NCBI GenBank assembly: GCA_900176545.1
Contig: FWXP01000009.1
Location: 1 to 64,000, forward strand
Length of the DNA stretch: 64,000 nt
Source of the DNA: Oscillospiraceae bacterium
GTDB lineage: Bacteria > Bacillota > Clostridia > Saccharofermentanales > Saccharofermentanaceae
Reading direction: 5' to 3'
Shown here: in pieces, positions 8,604 to 18,145 of the stretch
How the letters are laid out: each line of letters begins with the position of its first letter
Numbering within the stretch: the first letter of the stretch is position 1
Position numbers and translations under genes: made by a program
The notes under the pieces: generated by a model
What the model saw: the letters and a program-made list of their open reading frames with translations, nothing else
Database searches by the model: none
Told to the model about the DNA's origin: nothing

Positions 8604-10083
8604 GAATCATTTCCGTCATCTGAAGATAAGATACAAGCTCGTGGCCATCTTCCTGGTGACGTCCATGATCGCCTTCGGCGTAAACCTGTTCGTATACCTG
8701 AACCTTAACAGGATGCTCGGCAGGATCGATATGGTCTATTCCACCAACATAAGCCTCAATAAGCTGTCGGATGATCTCGATCAGATGCATACGGGTCTTA
8801 CGGGATATCTGGAGACCAAGAGTACCGATGATCTTGAGCAGTACTATAAGTATTCCCAGGAGATATCCGTGGAGATCCAGGAGCTCAATAACATGCCTAC
8901 GGACAACGTGAGCCTCCTGTCGGAACGTAATATCAGGAAGATTGCCGAGAGCTATCTTCTGTCGGCCGAGAGGGCGGTAAGGGCCAAGCGAGGAAGGAAC
9001 ATTCAGCAGTATACACAGTACTACAAGGAATGTTCCGATATGTACGATGTGCTGAATACGTATATATACAGTCTCAATAACGAGACATTCCGTACCAATT
9101 CGGAGAGCTTTAATACCCTTATAGGATCGCTTCGCTATTCGGAGATCTTGTGTCTGTCGATCTTTATCATCGCGTCACTCATGAACGTTCTTCTTATAAT
9201 CATACTTACGGGAACCATAACAAGGCCTCTTACGAGTCTCTCGGAGAAAGCCAACGAGATATCGGTAAGGAATCCCGAGAATGTAGAACCGCTGGCAGTT
9301 CAGACCAACGATGAGGTAGGCAACGTGACCCGTGCCTTCAATCAGATGCTCTCGAGCATCAAGGAATATATCGCCAGGATCAAGGAGCAGATGGTCACGG
9401 AGAGCGCCATGAAGGAGAAGAGCCTTCTTATGGAAAATCACCTGAAGGATGCACAGCTCAAGTATCTTCAGGCTCAGATCAATCCTCACTTTCTCTTCAA
9501 TACATTAAATGCCGGCGCACAGCTGGCCATGGTGGAGGGTGCCGACAGGACAGGTGAGTACATAAGCAATATGGCGGACTTTTTCCGTTATAATGTTAAG
9601 AAGGATAACGAGCAGGTAAAGATATCCGAGGAGATCGAACTGGTCGACAGCTATATCTATATCATGAACGTAAGGTATTCAGGTGAGATAGAGTTCAGGA
9701 AGGAACTGGACGAGAGCCTTCTTAACGTGGTCATCCCCAGTATGATAATCCAGCCCATAGTAGAGAACAGCCTCAAGTACGGTCTTATGACCCTTGAGGA
9801 CAGGGATAAGGAGGTAGCGCTCCTTCTGTACAGAGAAGGGGATTTTGCCTGCATAGAGGTCAAGGACAACGGCGTAGGTATGGAAGATGACATCATCACC
9901 AAGATACTCGCACGCGAGTCCGTAGATACGACGGGAGAGAATCCCGATGAGAAGAGCGTAGGATTGAGGAACGTATTGTCCAGGCTCGATATCTTCTTCG
10001 ACGGTAAGGAAGAGGTCGAGATCCTAAGTGAGATAGGCGAGGGTACGAGAGTTATCCTCAGGATACCGATGGAGATTGCATGA
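8590..10083 (+). CDS. YesM/LytS-type sensor histidine kinase
   Basis: The 497-residue protein has membrane helix 1 (about 16-38), an extracellular mostly helical sensor (about 39-183), helix 2 (about 184-209), HAMP (about 210-265), a coiled linker, the His_kinase domain with QINPHFLFNTLN (H300) and an HATPase domain (VENSLKYG, DNGVGM, VGLRNVLSRL). All key residues are present. GTG start with AGGAGG 5-8 bases upstream, inside the end of the binding-protein gene. It overlaps the YesN gene by 4 bases, so the three products are made together and likely form one sensing unit at the membrane. Confidence 0.92.
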   Translation: MKGYKNHFRHLKIRYKLVAIFLVTSMIAFGVNLFVYLNLNRMLGRIDMVYSTNISLNKLSDDLDQMHTGLTGYLETKSTDDLEQYYKYSQEISVEIQELNNMPTDNVSLLSERNIRKIAESYLLSAERAVRAKRGRNIQQYTQYYKECSDMYDVLNTYIYSLNNETFRTNSESFNTLIGSLRYSEILCLSIFIIASLMNVLLIIILTGTITRPLTSLSEKANEISVRNPENVEPLAVQTNDEVGNVTRAFNQMLSSIKEYIARIKEQMVTESAMKEKSLLMENHLKDAQLKYLQAQINPHFLFNTLNAGAQLAMVEGADRTGEYISNMADFFRYNVKKDNEQVKISEEIELVDSYIYIMNVRYSGEIEFRKELDESLLNVVIPSMIIQPIVENSLKYGLMTLEDRDKEVALLLYREGDFACIEVKDNGVGMEDDIITKILARESVDTTGENPDEKSVGLRNVLSRLDIFFDGKEEVEILSEIGEGTRVILRIPMEIA

Positions 10084-11678
10084 TGTACAGGATAATGTTG
10101 GCTGATGACGAAGGTATCGTAATAGATTCCCTCAAGTACATAATCGAGAAGAACTTCGAAGGCAGCTTCGAGATCAAGTCCGCCAAGACCGGACGAAGCG
10201 TCATAGAGCTCGCCGAGACTTTCAGACCCGATATAGCATTCATGGATATACAGATGCCAGGCATCAACGGCATCGATGCCATGCGTGAGATAAGGAAGAC
10301 CAATCCCAAGACCATATTCATCGTCTTGTCTGCATACGATAAGTTCGACTATGCCAAGGAGGCTATCAACCTGGGCGTACTGGAGTATGTCAACAAGCCC
10401 TTTGATAAGGACATGATCGTCGGCGTGCTCAACAAGGCTATGGCGGAAGTCGACAAGGAGAGGCTCAAGAGGAAGAAGGAACTCGATATCAAGGAGAGGT
10501 TCGAGACGATAATCCCGATCATCGAGAACGGTCTTATCCAGGATCTTCTCTTCCATGAGCATTTCAAGGAGAATATCGATAACTACGTGTCGCTCCTGGG
10601 TATCCATGACAAGTTCGGATATATGCTGGTCATCGTCAGCGGTAAGGAGCAGATCGGTAACTACATGAGAGGTGCCGTCCCTGCTTCCATTGAGACACAG
10701 AAGAACTTCACGGACATAAGACTTATAATTCAGGATTACTTTAAGTGCGTGGTGGGTTCCGTCATGGGTAACAAGATCCCCGTACTGGTCCCTTACGATA
10801 AGGATGAACTCTCCTATTCCAAGAGATCCGAGATAGTCGAGCAGGCAAGGCAGCTGGCACATAAGCTGGAGGACCGTCTGGGGATAAGCTTCAGGATAGG
10901 TATAGGCGGAGTCCGTGTCATAAGTGCCATGGCTGATTCCTACAGCGAGGCGCTGGCTTGCCTTGTCAATTCTACCGAGAGGGTAGCTCATACTGAAGAT
11001 GTCATGGCAGGCTGCGAATACGAGGACAGTTATCCCGTCAAGGATGAGCAGGAACTCTTCGCCGCCATAAGCGCAGGCGATATAAGATCTGCGGAATCGG
11101 AGGCCAGCAGGTTCTTCGACTGGATGAAGAACAGTTCCGGCGGATCTTTGTCGGATATAAGGCTCAAGGTGCTGGAGTTCGTCCTTCGTGCCGAGCAGAT
11201 CGCATACAGCAAGGGCGGACATATGTATAAGTTCAGGGGAAGGAGCGAATACCTTCCGGAAGTATGTTCCATCGAGAGCCTGGATGCATTAAGGCTTTGG
11301 TTCTTAAAGCATATAGAGAGCGCAGTCGTCATGATCAATTCAAGTAACTCCGATCCCAGGGCCGATGCAGTATCCAAGGCCAAGGAGTATATCGACTCGC
11401 ATTACGATCAGGATCTGTCTCTCGAAGGCATATCCAGACAGACCGACATAAGCCCCTACTACTTCAGTAAGCTCTTCAAGAATCAGACGGGAGTAACGTT
11501 TATCGACTACTTGACTAACCTTCGTATAGAGAAGGCCAAGGAACTCCTGGCTGATCCTTCAAGTACCATGAAGACCATCTGCAGTGAGGTAGGATACAGT
11601 GACCCCAATTACTTCTCGAGGATATTCAAGAAGGTGACGGGAATGACTCCCACTGAATACAAGGACGGACTCAAATGA
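10080..11678 (+). CDS. YesN-type response regulator (receiver plus AraC HTH)
   Basis: The 532-residue protein has an N-terminal receiver (D9-D10, phospho-acceptor D56 in AFMDIQMPG, K in YVNKPFDKD). A long middle region follows, then a C-terminal AraC-type double HTH (about 425-532) with DISPYYFSKLFK and the second-helix signature VGYSDPNYFSRIFK. It is the cognate regulator of the overlapping kinase. The likely target is the promoter upstream of the ChvE-like gene at 12941, where an intergenic stretch of 171 bases breaks the operon; this is inference. Confidence 0.92.
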   Translation: MMYRIMLADDEGIVIDSLKYIIEKNFEGSFEIKSAKTGRSVIELAETFRPDIAFMDIQMPGINGIDAMREIRKTNPKTIFIVLSAYDKFDYAKEAINLGVLEYVNKPFDKDMIVGVLNKAMAEVDKERLKRKKELDIKERFETIIPIIENGLIQDLLFHEHFKENIDNYVSLLGIHDKFGYMLVIVSGKEQIGNYMRGAVPASIETQKNFTDIRLIIQDYFKCVVGSVMGNKIPVLVPYDKDELSYSKRSEIVEQARQLAHKLEDRLGISFRIGIGGVRVISAMADSYSEALACLVNSTERVAHTEDVMAGCEYEDSYPVKDEQELFAAISAGDIRSAESEASRFFDWMKNSSGGSLSDIRLKVLEFVLRAEQIAYSKGGHMYKFRGRSEYLPEVCSIESLDALRLWFLKHIESAVVMINSSNSDPRADAVSKAKEYIDSHYDQDLSLEGISRQTDISPYYFSKLFKNQTGVTFIDYLTNLRIEKAKELLADPSSTMKTICSEVGYSDPNYFSRIFKKVTGMTPTEYKDGLK

Positions 11679-12769
11679 TGAAGAACTTAAGAAAGATCAT
11701 AGCGGCAACGACGGCAATGAGCTTTGCCCTTATGTCCGCATCCTGCGGCACGGATCAGCCAAGTCTCATATCCAATCCTTCTCACGACGAGGAAGCGGAA
11801 CTTACAATAGGATTCAGCTTCGACTCTTATGTTATCGAGAGATGGACGAGGGACCGTGATGTCTTCTGTGCTACCGCAGGTGAGCTCGGAGCGGAAGTAT
11901 ACGTTCAGTCCGCTAACGGCGAGTTGGAAACCCAGATATCTCAGATAGAGTACTTCATCAACATGGAAGTAGATGCGATAGTAATAGTCACCATAGACGG
12001 CGACGGCCTTACGGACTCCATAAAGGCTGCAAAGGACGCAGGTATCCCCGTTATCTGCTACGACAGGATAGTGCGAAATGCAAATGCCGATCTGTATATA
12101 TCTTTCGATAATAAGGTCGTAGGAAGCTTTATGGCTGAGGCCATATGCGAGGAGATAGGAGACGAGGGGAATATAGTGGAGATCACCGGCCCCGAGAGCG
12201 ACTATAACGTCGCACAGGTAATGGAGGGATTTGAAGAAGTCTGCAGCGAACATGACGAGAATATCCTTCTTACGTATAACTGCGAGAACTGGAGATCCGA
12301 GCTCGCCTATGACTTTATAAATGACAATATAGATGAGGTCTCTGAGGCCGATATCATTATGTGCGGCAATGATGCCCTTGCAGGCGAGGCCGTTCATGCT
12401 CTGGCAGAGAGAGGTCTCGCGGGACAGATCCTGGTAGTAGGTCAGGATGCGGATCTGGAGGCATGCCAGAGGATAGTGGAAGGCACTCAGCTCATGACCG
12501 TATATAAGCCCGTTGAGAAACTCGCCAGGATGGCTGCAGAATATTCGGTAATGCTCGCCAGAGGTGAGGATATAGATGTAGATACGACCTTTAATGACGG
12601 TTCTAATGAGATCCCTTATGTAGCCATAGAATCCGTGGCGGTAGATAAGGATAATATAGACGAAGTGATAATAGCGAGCGGCTTCCATCAGAGGGAAGAC
12701 GTATATCTAAATATGGATGAGACCGTAGAAGTTACAGAAATTTCGGAGAGCTCTGAGGAAACTGAGTAG
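11675..12769 (+). CDS. Sugar-binding lipoprotein of ABC-transporter type
   Basis: The 364-residue protein has a signal peptide and lipobox with C24 (SASC), then a type I periplasmic-binding fold: YFINMEVDAIVIVTIDG, DAGIPVICYDRI, ISFDNKVVGSFMAEAI and MCGNDALAGEA. It resembles XylF/ChvE-type binding proteins. Translation is coupled to yesN by a 4-base overlap, which places it in the regulatory operon rather than the transport operon. It could be a second uptake receptor or an extra sensor. An acidic Glu/Ser tail ends the protein. Confidence 0.88.
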   Translation: MMKNLRKIIAATTAMSFALMSASCGTDQPSLISNPSHDEEAELTIGFSFDSYVIERWTRDRDVFCATAGELGAEVYVQSANGELETQISQIEYFINMEVDAIVIVTIDGDGLTDSIKAAKDAGIPVICYDRIVRNANADLYISFDNKVVGSFMAEAICEEIGDEGNIVEITGPESDYNVAQVMEGFEEVCSEHDENILLTYNCENWRSELAYDFINDNIDEVSEADIIMCGNDALAGEAVHALAERGLAGQILVVGQDADLEACQRIVEGTQLMTVYKPVEKLARMAAEYSVMLARGEDIDVDTTFNDGSNEIPYVAIESVAVDKDNIDEVIIASGFHQREDVYLNMDETVEVTEISESSEETE

Positions 12770-12940
12770 CACAAATCTGACAGATCAATGACCTTTTTGC
12801 AAAGACGTGCTATCCTTCGGCTTGGTTGCTGAAGTCAGTTTAAAAATTTACAGAATCTCGATATGAAAGTCCAATATACCTAATGTTAGATTGTAGGTGG
12901 TGGTAGGACACCAGAATCAATCAATTAGGAGGTATTTCGG

Positions 12941-14008
12941 ATGAAATTCACCAAATGGGTTGCAGCAGGTCTCTGCGTAGCAATGTCCCTCTTTATGTTC
13001 GCAGGTTGTGCCGGTGCAGGTGCCGGAGGAAAGCAGAAGGTAGGCGTATCGATGCCCACAAAGGATCTCCAGAGATGGAATCAGGACGGCGATTACATGA
13101 AGTCAGAGCTCGAGGCTGCAGGCTACGAAGTAGACCTTCAGTATGCTGCTAACGATGTAGCTACACAGCTCTCTCAGGTTGAGAACATGATCAACTCCGG
13201 TTGCGACGTTCTCGTTATCGCTGCTATCGAGGGTTCTTCACTCGGTGAGGCTCTTGACATGGCAGAGTCCAAGAACATCCCCGTAATCGCTTATGACCGT
13301 CTCCTCATGGAGTCTGACACAGTTGATTACTATGCAACATTCGACAACTACATGGTTGGTACTATCCAGGGTAACTTCATCAAGGATCAGCTCGACCTCG
13401 ACAACGCTGCAGGTCCCTTCAACCTTGAGATCACAGCAGGTGACCCCGGTGACAACAACGCTCTCTTCTTCTATCAGGGTGCTATGGACGTTCTTAATCC
13501 TTACATCGACGAAGGTAAGCTCAATGTAGTTTCCGGTCAGACAGAGTTCTCCGATGTTGCTACAGCTTCCTGGAAGACAGAGACATCTCAGTCCAGAGCC
13601 GAGACGATCCTTTCTTCCTACTATGCTGACGGTACAAACGTAGACGTATGGCTTTGCTCCAACGACTCTACAGCTCTCGGCGTAGAGAACGCTCTTTCTT
13701 CCAACTACACAGGTTCTTATCCCATCATCACAGGTCAGGACTGTGATATCGCAAACGTTAAGAACATGCTCGAAGGCAAGCAGGCTATGTCCGTATTCAA
13801 GGATACACGTACACTTGCTAAGCAGGTTGTTAAGATGGTTGGCCAGATCCTTAAGGGTGAGACAGTTGACGTTAACGATACTGAGACATACGACAACGGT
13901 AAGAAGGTCGTTCCTTCCTACCTCTGTGAGCCCGTATTCGCTGATATCGACAACTATGAGACCATCCTCATCGAATCCGGTTATTATCAGGCATCAGATC
14001 TTTCATAA
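12941..14008 (+). CDS. chvE: ChvE-like multiple-sugar-binding lipoprotein
   Basis: The 355-residue protein has a signal peptide with lipobox MFAGC (C23), then the ChvE-type binding fold: VGVSMPTKDLQRWNQDG, QVENMINSGCDVLVIAAIEG, IPVIAYDRLL, YYATFDNYMVGTIQG and WLCSNDSTALGVENAL. ChvE relatives bind several aldopyranoses such as xylose, arabinose and galactose. The gene has its own long upstream region, a good AGGAGG site, and a strong terminator right after it. That layout lets the binding protein be made in excess over the ATPase and permeases that follow. Confidence 0.9.
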   Translation: MKFTKWVAAGLCVAMSLFMFAGCAGAGAGGKQKVGVSMPTKDLQRWNQDGDYMKSELEAAGYEVDLQYAANDVATQLSQVENMINSGCDVLVIAAIEGSSLGEALDMAESKNIPVIAYDRLLMESDTVDYYATFDNYMVGTIQGNFIKDQLDLDNAAGPFNLEITAGDPGDNNALFFYQGAMDVLNPYIDEGKLNVVSGQTEFSDVATASWKTETSQSRAETILSSYYADGTNVDVWLCSNDSTALGVENALSSNYTGSYPIITGQDCDIANVKNMLEGKQAMSVFKDTRTLAKQVVKMVGQILKGETVDVNDTETYDNGKKVVPSYLCEPVFADIDNYETILIESGYYQASDLS

Positions 14009-14027
14009 TACTACAATACAACCCTTG

Positions 14028-14058
14028 GACAGGCGGGTTACGGCCCGCCTGTCTTTTT
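14028..14058 (+). terminator. Strong terminator inside the sugar ABC operon
   Basis: A perfect 10-bp stem GACAGGCGGG / CCCGCCTGTC is followed by TTTTT. It lies between the binding-protein gene and the ATPase gene, so only a fraction of transcripts should read on. Confidence 0.92.
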
Positions 14059-14101
14059 AGGGGGTATATCACGATACAAAAGAAAATTAATGAGGTGTAC
14101 T

Positions 14102-15640
14102 ATGGCAAAAGTTTTGCTTGAGATGAAAAACATAACCAAAACTTTTCCGGGCGTAAAAGCACTCGACAACGTCAACCTTAAGGTTGAAGAAGGCACGATA
14201 CATGCGCTTGTCGGTGAAAATGGTGCGGGTAAGTCCACGTTAATGAATGTATTGAGCGGCGTTTATCCGTTTGGCACATACGAAGGCGACATTGTCTATA
14301 ACGGAAATGTCTGCCAATTCCATAATATCAAGGATTCCGAGAAGGAAGGGATCGTAATAATCCATCAGGAGCTTGCCCTGATCCCTTATATGACTATCGG
14401 CGAGAACATGTTTCTCGGTAACGAAAGAGGCAAGAAATTTTGTATTGACTGGAATAAGACATATTCAGAGGCTGACAAGTATCTGAAGATCGTAGGTCTT
14501 TCAGATTCTTCCAAGACTCTTATTAAAGATATAGGTACAGGTAAGCAGCAGCTGGTCGAGATCGCAAAGGCACTTGCAAAGAATGCTAAGCTCTTGATCC
14601 TCGACGAGCCTACATCTTCACTTAATGAGACAGATTCCAAGGCTCTTCTCGATCTCATGCTCGAGTTCAAGAAGCAGGGAATGACGATGATCATCATCTC
14701 TCATAAGCTCAACGAAGTATCTTATGTAGCTGATCACATCACTATCGTTCGAGACGGTTCCACCATCGAGACACTTGACTGCAAGGAAGACGATATCTCT
14801 GAGGATCGTATCATCAAGGGAATGGTTAACCGTGATATGACAGACCGTTTCCCGAAGCGTCATGATGTTGAGATCGGCGATACACAGCTCGAGGTAAAGG
14901 ACTGGACGGTATACCATCCTGAGTTTACCGAGAGAAAGGTTGTAGACGGCGTATCGATGAACGTCAAGAAGGGTGAGGTCGTAGGTATCTACGGACTCAT
15001 GGGTGCAGGTCGTACCGAGCTTGCAATGAGCATCTTCGGAAGATCTTACGGTATCGGTATATCGGGTACCTTGAAGCTCGGCGGCAAGGAAGTCATCCTC
15101 AAGAGCCCCAAGCAGGCTATCGAGCATCACCTGGCGTACGTTACCGAGGACCGTAAGGGCAACGGACTTGTCCTTACCAATTCCATCAAGCATAATACGT
15201 CACTTGCTAATCTCAAGGGCCTTTCGAAGAACCTTGTCATCGATAAGGATAAGGAGTATGCGGTCGCTGCCGATTATGCGAGCAAGCTCAAGACCAAGAC
15301 TCCTTCAGTAGAACAGTTGGTAGGTAATCTCTCCGGTGGTAACCAGCAGAAGGTACTTCTTGCAAAGTGGATGTTCGCGGATCCCGATGTACTGATCCTC
15401 GACGAGCCTACAAGAGGTATCGACGTAGGTGCCAAGTATGAGATCTACTGCATCATCAACGATCTCGTCGCAGCAGGCAAGTCCGTTATCATGATCTCCT
15501 CCGAGCTTCCGGAGGTCATCGGTATGAGCGACAGGATCTACATTATGAACGAAGCTAAGATAGTAGGAGAGATCAAAGCCTCCGAAGCAACACAGGAAAA
15601 TATCATGTCATTCATAGTCAAGTCAGGGAAGGAGGACTGA
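14102..15640 (+). CDS. gguA: Sugar ABC transporter ATPase with two nucleotide-binding domains (GguA/MglA type)
   Basis: The roughly 512-residue protein carries two fused ABC domains. The first has Walker [10 protein letters not shown] (38-46) and Walker [12 protein letters not shown]. The second has a family-typical altered Walker A (GLMGAGRTE), the signature LSGGNQQKV and [15 protein letters not shown]. It energises uptake of monosaccharides bound by the ChvE-like lipoprotein. The ATG at 14102 is chosen because GAGGTG precedes it by 4-5 bases; the in-frame ATG at 14090 has no ribosome site. The first permease gene starts 2 bases after its stop. Confidence 0.92.
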   Translation: MAKVLLEMKNITKTFPGVKALDNVNLKVEEGTIHALVGENGAGKSTLMNVLSGVYPFGTYEGDIVYNGNVCQFHNIKDSEKEGIVIIHQELALIPYMTIGENMFLGNERGKKFCIDWNKTYSEADKYLKIVGLSDSSKTLIKDIGTGKQQLVEIAKALAKNAKLLILDEPTSSLNETDSKALLDLMLEFKKQGMTMIIISHKLNEVSYVADHITIVRDGSTIETLDCKEDDISEDRIIKGMVNRDMTDRFPKRHDVEIGDTQLEVKDWTVYHPEFTERKVVDGVSMNVKKGEVVGIYGLMGAGRTELAMSIFGRSYGIGISGTLKLGGKEVILKSPKQAIEHHLAYVTEDRKGNGLVLTNSIKHNTSLANLKGLSKNLVIDKDKEYAVAADYASKLKTKTPSVEQLVGNLSGGNQQKVLLAKWMFADPDVLILDEPTRGIDVGAKYEIYCIINDLVAAGKSVIMISSELPEVIGMSDRIYIMNEAKIVGEIKASEATQENIMSFIVKSGKED

Positions 15641-15642
15641 GC

Positions 15643-16836
15643 ATGGGAAGTAAAGTATCAGGATTTCTCAAAAAGTATATGATGCTTATTGCCCTTGTCG
15701 CAGTAGTTATCTTCTTTAACTTTGCAACAGGTGGTAAGGCACTTTACCCCCAGAACATAACAAATCTCATCGCACAGAACGCATATGTATTCGTTCTTGC
15801 AACAGGTATGCTCCTTTGCATACTTACAGGCGGTAACATCGACCTCGCTGTCGGTTCCGTTGTCTGCTTCGCAGGCGGTGTCGGAGCCATCATGATGGAT
15901 AAGAACATCCCCTGGCCCGTAGCAGTAGTTACGATGCTGGTCATGGGTCTTCTGATCGGTATGTGGCAGGGATTCTGGATCGCCTTCGTAAAGGTACCTC
16001 CCTTCATAGCAACCCTCGCGGGAATGCTGGCATTCAGAGGACTTTCCAATGTAGTAATGGGCGGCTTCGCATATTCCGTTACGGATACTACTTACCTTAA
16101 CGTATTCGGCGGCGGCGCTGACTGCTACATCCCCGACTTCCTCGCAGGCGTAGGTCCCGCAACATCCCTTAACAAGTTCTGTCTTGTAACGGGTATCGTA
16201 TTTGCCATCGCTATCGTTGTATACACGATCTTCAACCGTTCTTACCTTCGTAAGCACGACTACAAGCTTCAGCCTCTGTTTACTGAGATCCTCAAGACCG
16301 TGATCATCTGCGCAGCTATCGTATGGCTCTTCTATAAGCTTTCTTGCTACAAGGGAATCCCTACAGCATTTATCTGGATCGGATTTATCCTCGGTATCTT
16401 CGCTTACATCACGACCAAGACAACACTCGGCCGTAACCTCTACGCAGTAGGCGGTAACGAGAAGGCTACAAGACTTTCCGGTATCAACACAAAGATGGTA
16501 ATGTTCAAGGCATATACACTTATGGGTCTTCTCGCAGGATTCGCAGGTGTTCTCAATACGGCAAGGTTCGTAGGTGCACAGCCTACATACGGAACAGGTT
16601 ATGAGATGGATGCCATCGCTGCCTGCTTCATCGGCGGCGCTTCCGCATACGGCGGAACCGGTTCCATCGGCGGTGTCATCATCGGAGCTCTCATGATGGG
16701 TGTCATCAACCAGGGCATGGATATCATGGGTACAAGTTCCAACTATAAGCTTATTGTAAAGGGTCTCGTATTGATGTTTGCAGTCTTCTTCGACGTTATC
16801 ATGAAAGTACGTAGGAAGGGAGGCGCTAAGGCATGA
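15643..16836 (+). CDS. gguB: Sugar ABC transporter permease 1 (GguB/MmsB type)
   Basis: The 397-residue protein has about ten membrane helices and the CUT2-family signature GGNIDLAVGS near residue 65. Also present are KVPPFIATLAGMLAFRG, an insert rich in charged residues (about 205-215), and NEKATRLSGINTKMVMFKAY. AAGGAGG precedes the ATG. It overlaps the second permease gene by 4 bases. CUT2 systems normally encode one permease that dimerises; here a second, divergent permease follows, so the channel may be a heterodimer. Confidence 0.9.
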   Translation: MGSKVSGFLKKYMMLIALVAVVIFFNFATGGKALYPQNITNLIAQNAYVFVLATGMLLCILTGGNIDLAVGSVVCFAGGVGAIMMDKNIPWPVAVVTMLVMGLLIGMWQGFWIAFVKVPPFIATLAGMLAFRGLSNVVMGGFAYSVTDTTYLNVFGGGADCYIPDFLAGVGPATSLNKFCLVTGIVFAIAIVVYTIFNRSYLRKHDYKLQPLFTEILKTVIICAAIVWLFYKLSCYKGIPTAFIWIGFILGIFAYITTKTTLGRNLYAVGGNEKATRLSGINTKMVMFKAYTLMGLLAGFAGVLNTARFVGAQPTYGTGYEMDAIAACFIGGASAYGGTGSIGGVIIGALMMGVINQGMDIMGTSSNYKLIVKGLVLMFAVFFDVIMKVRRKGGAKA

Positions 16837-18008
16837 ACAACTACAGCGTAAAGAACGTTCTCAAGAAGAATACGATGATCATCGTAATGTTCATCGTCTA
16901 TATCTTCTTCGCAGTCATGACCCACGGAAACATCTTCTATGCTTCCCAGTTCACGGCTCTCATTACACAGAATGCGTACGTATTCGTACTTGGTACAGGT
17001 ATGCTGATGTGTATGCTCACAGGTGGTAACATCGACCTCTCAGTAGGTTCATTCGTTTGCTTTATCGGTGCCATTGCAGGTGTGTTCTCAGTCTTAAAGA
17101 ACGTCAACACTCCTCTGTCGCTCCTTATCGTTCTCGGCGTAGGTATCCTCTATGGTGTACTCCTCGGCTACCTTATCGCTTACCTCAACATCCCCCCGTG
17201 GATCGCAACACTTGCAGGTTATCTTGCATTTCGTGGTGCAGGTACTGAGATCCTTACTAAGGTATCTACTACAAGTGCCATCTCCGACTTCCCCGAGCCT
17301 CTCCTTAAGATGTTCTCCGGAAGAGTATTCGAGACATCATCAGGCGTCCTCAATATCCCTTGCCTCGCAGTAGGCGTAGCGGCTATCGTTCTCGTAGTAG
17401 TCAATAACTACAGATCCAGAAATGCCAAGTTTAAGAAGGGCTATGAGACAGAGCCTATGGGATATGTACATGCCAAGAGTATCCTCGAGGCAGGTATCAT
17501 CGGACTTCTTACATTTAAGTTCGCTATGGACGGCGGTATCCCCGTAGTTCTTATCTGGGTCGTTGCCATCATGCTCATCTACAACTTCATATGTGAGAAG
17601 ACAGTCATCGGACGTCACTTCATGACTGTCGGCGGTAACGCTGAGACAGCAAGACTTTCCGGTATCAACAACAAGGTAGTAATGTTCGTAGCTTACCTTA
17701 ACATGTCCATCCTTACGGTAATCGCTTCACTCATGGTTACGGCAAGGTTCAAGGCAGCTAACTCCTTTGCAGGTCAGAACTTCGAGATGGATGCTATCTC
17801 TGCTTGTATCGTCGGCGGTGTATCCGCATACGGCGGATCAGGTACAGTATTCGGTATGGCGATCGGTGCCGCACTTATCGGTATCATCAACCTCGGAATG
17901 TCCCTTATGGGAATCGACCAGAACTGGCAGAAGGTCGTCAAGGGCGGCGTTCTCCTGGCAGCTGTCGTATTCGATATCTGGACAAAGAAGAACAGCGGAA
18001 AGAAATAA
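16833..18008 (+). CDS. Sugar ABC transporter permease 2 (GguB/MmsB type)
   Basis: The 391-residue protein is a paralog of the preceding permease, sharing GGNIDLSVGS, NIPPWIATLAGYLAFRG, AETARLSGINNKVVMFVAY and the glycine-rich segment GGVSAYGGSG. It is co-translated with permease 1 through an ATGA overlap. Its sequence is clearly diverged, so it is not a recent duplicate. A terminator follows the stop. Confidence 0.9.
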   Translation: MNNYSVKNVLKKNTMIIVMFIVYIFFAVMTHGNIFYASQFTALITQNAYVFVLGTGMLMCMLTGGNIDLSVGSFVCFIGAIAGVFSVLKNVNTPLSLLIVLGVGILYGVLLGYLIAYLNIPPWIATLAGYLAFRGAGTEILTKVSTTSAISDFPEPLLKMFSGRVFETSSGVLNIPCLAVGVAAIVLVVVNNYRSRNAKFKKGYETEPMGYVHAKSILEAGIIGLLTFKFAMDGGIPVVLIWVVAIMLIYNFICEKTVIGRHFMTVGGNAETARLSGINNKVVMFVAYLNMSILTVIASLMVTARFKAANSFAGQNFEMDAISACIVGGVSAYGGSGTVFGMAIGAALIGIINLGMSLMGIDQNWQKVVKGGVLLAAVVFDIWTKKNSGKK

Positions 18009-18030
18009 GAGTTTTTCCATCCATAACCGT

Positions 18031-18070
18031 AAAGAGCCACGCGACATTTCCCGCCCCGCGTGGCTTTTTC
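18031..18070 (+). terminator. Terminator after sugar-transport operon
   Basis: A 9-bp stem AGCCACGCG / CGCGTGGCT is followed by TTTTTC, with A-rich sequence on the 5' side. Confidence 0.9.
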
Positions 18071-18100
18071 ATGTTTGTAAAAGACGTATAGAGACCGTTG

Positions 18101-18109
18101 TGCTATACT
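18101..18109 (+). promoter_or_regulatory. Extended -10 promoter of lipoprotein gene
   Basis: TGcTATACT is an extended -10 element. It predicts transcription start near 18116, about 30 bases before the ATG at 18146. No good -35 element is visible. Confidence 0.55.
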
Positions 18110-18145
18110 CTATCCGAATTTAGCAGTAGGGAAGGATATTTGAAG

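Noticed and set aside
9657-11222. A 521-codon open frame on the minus strand
   Set aside because: It lies opposite the yesM and yesN genes, has no ribosome site, and its protein shows no domain or signal; the plus-strand genes have clear motifs.
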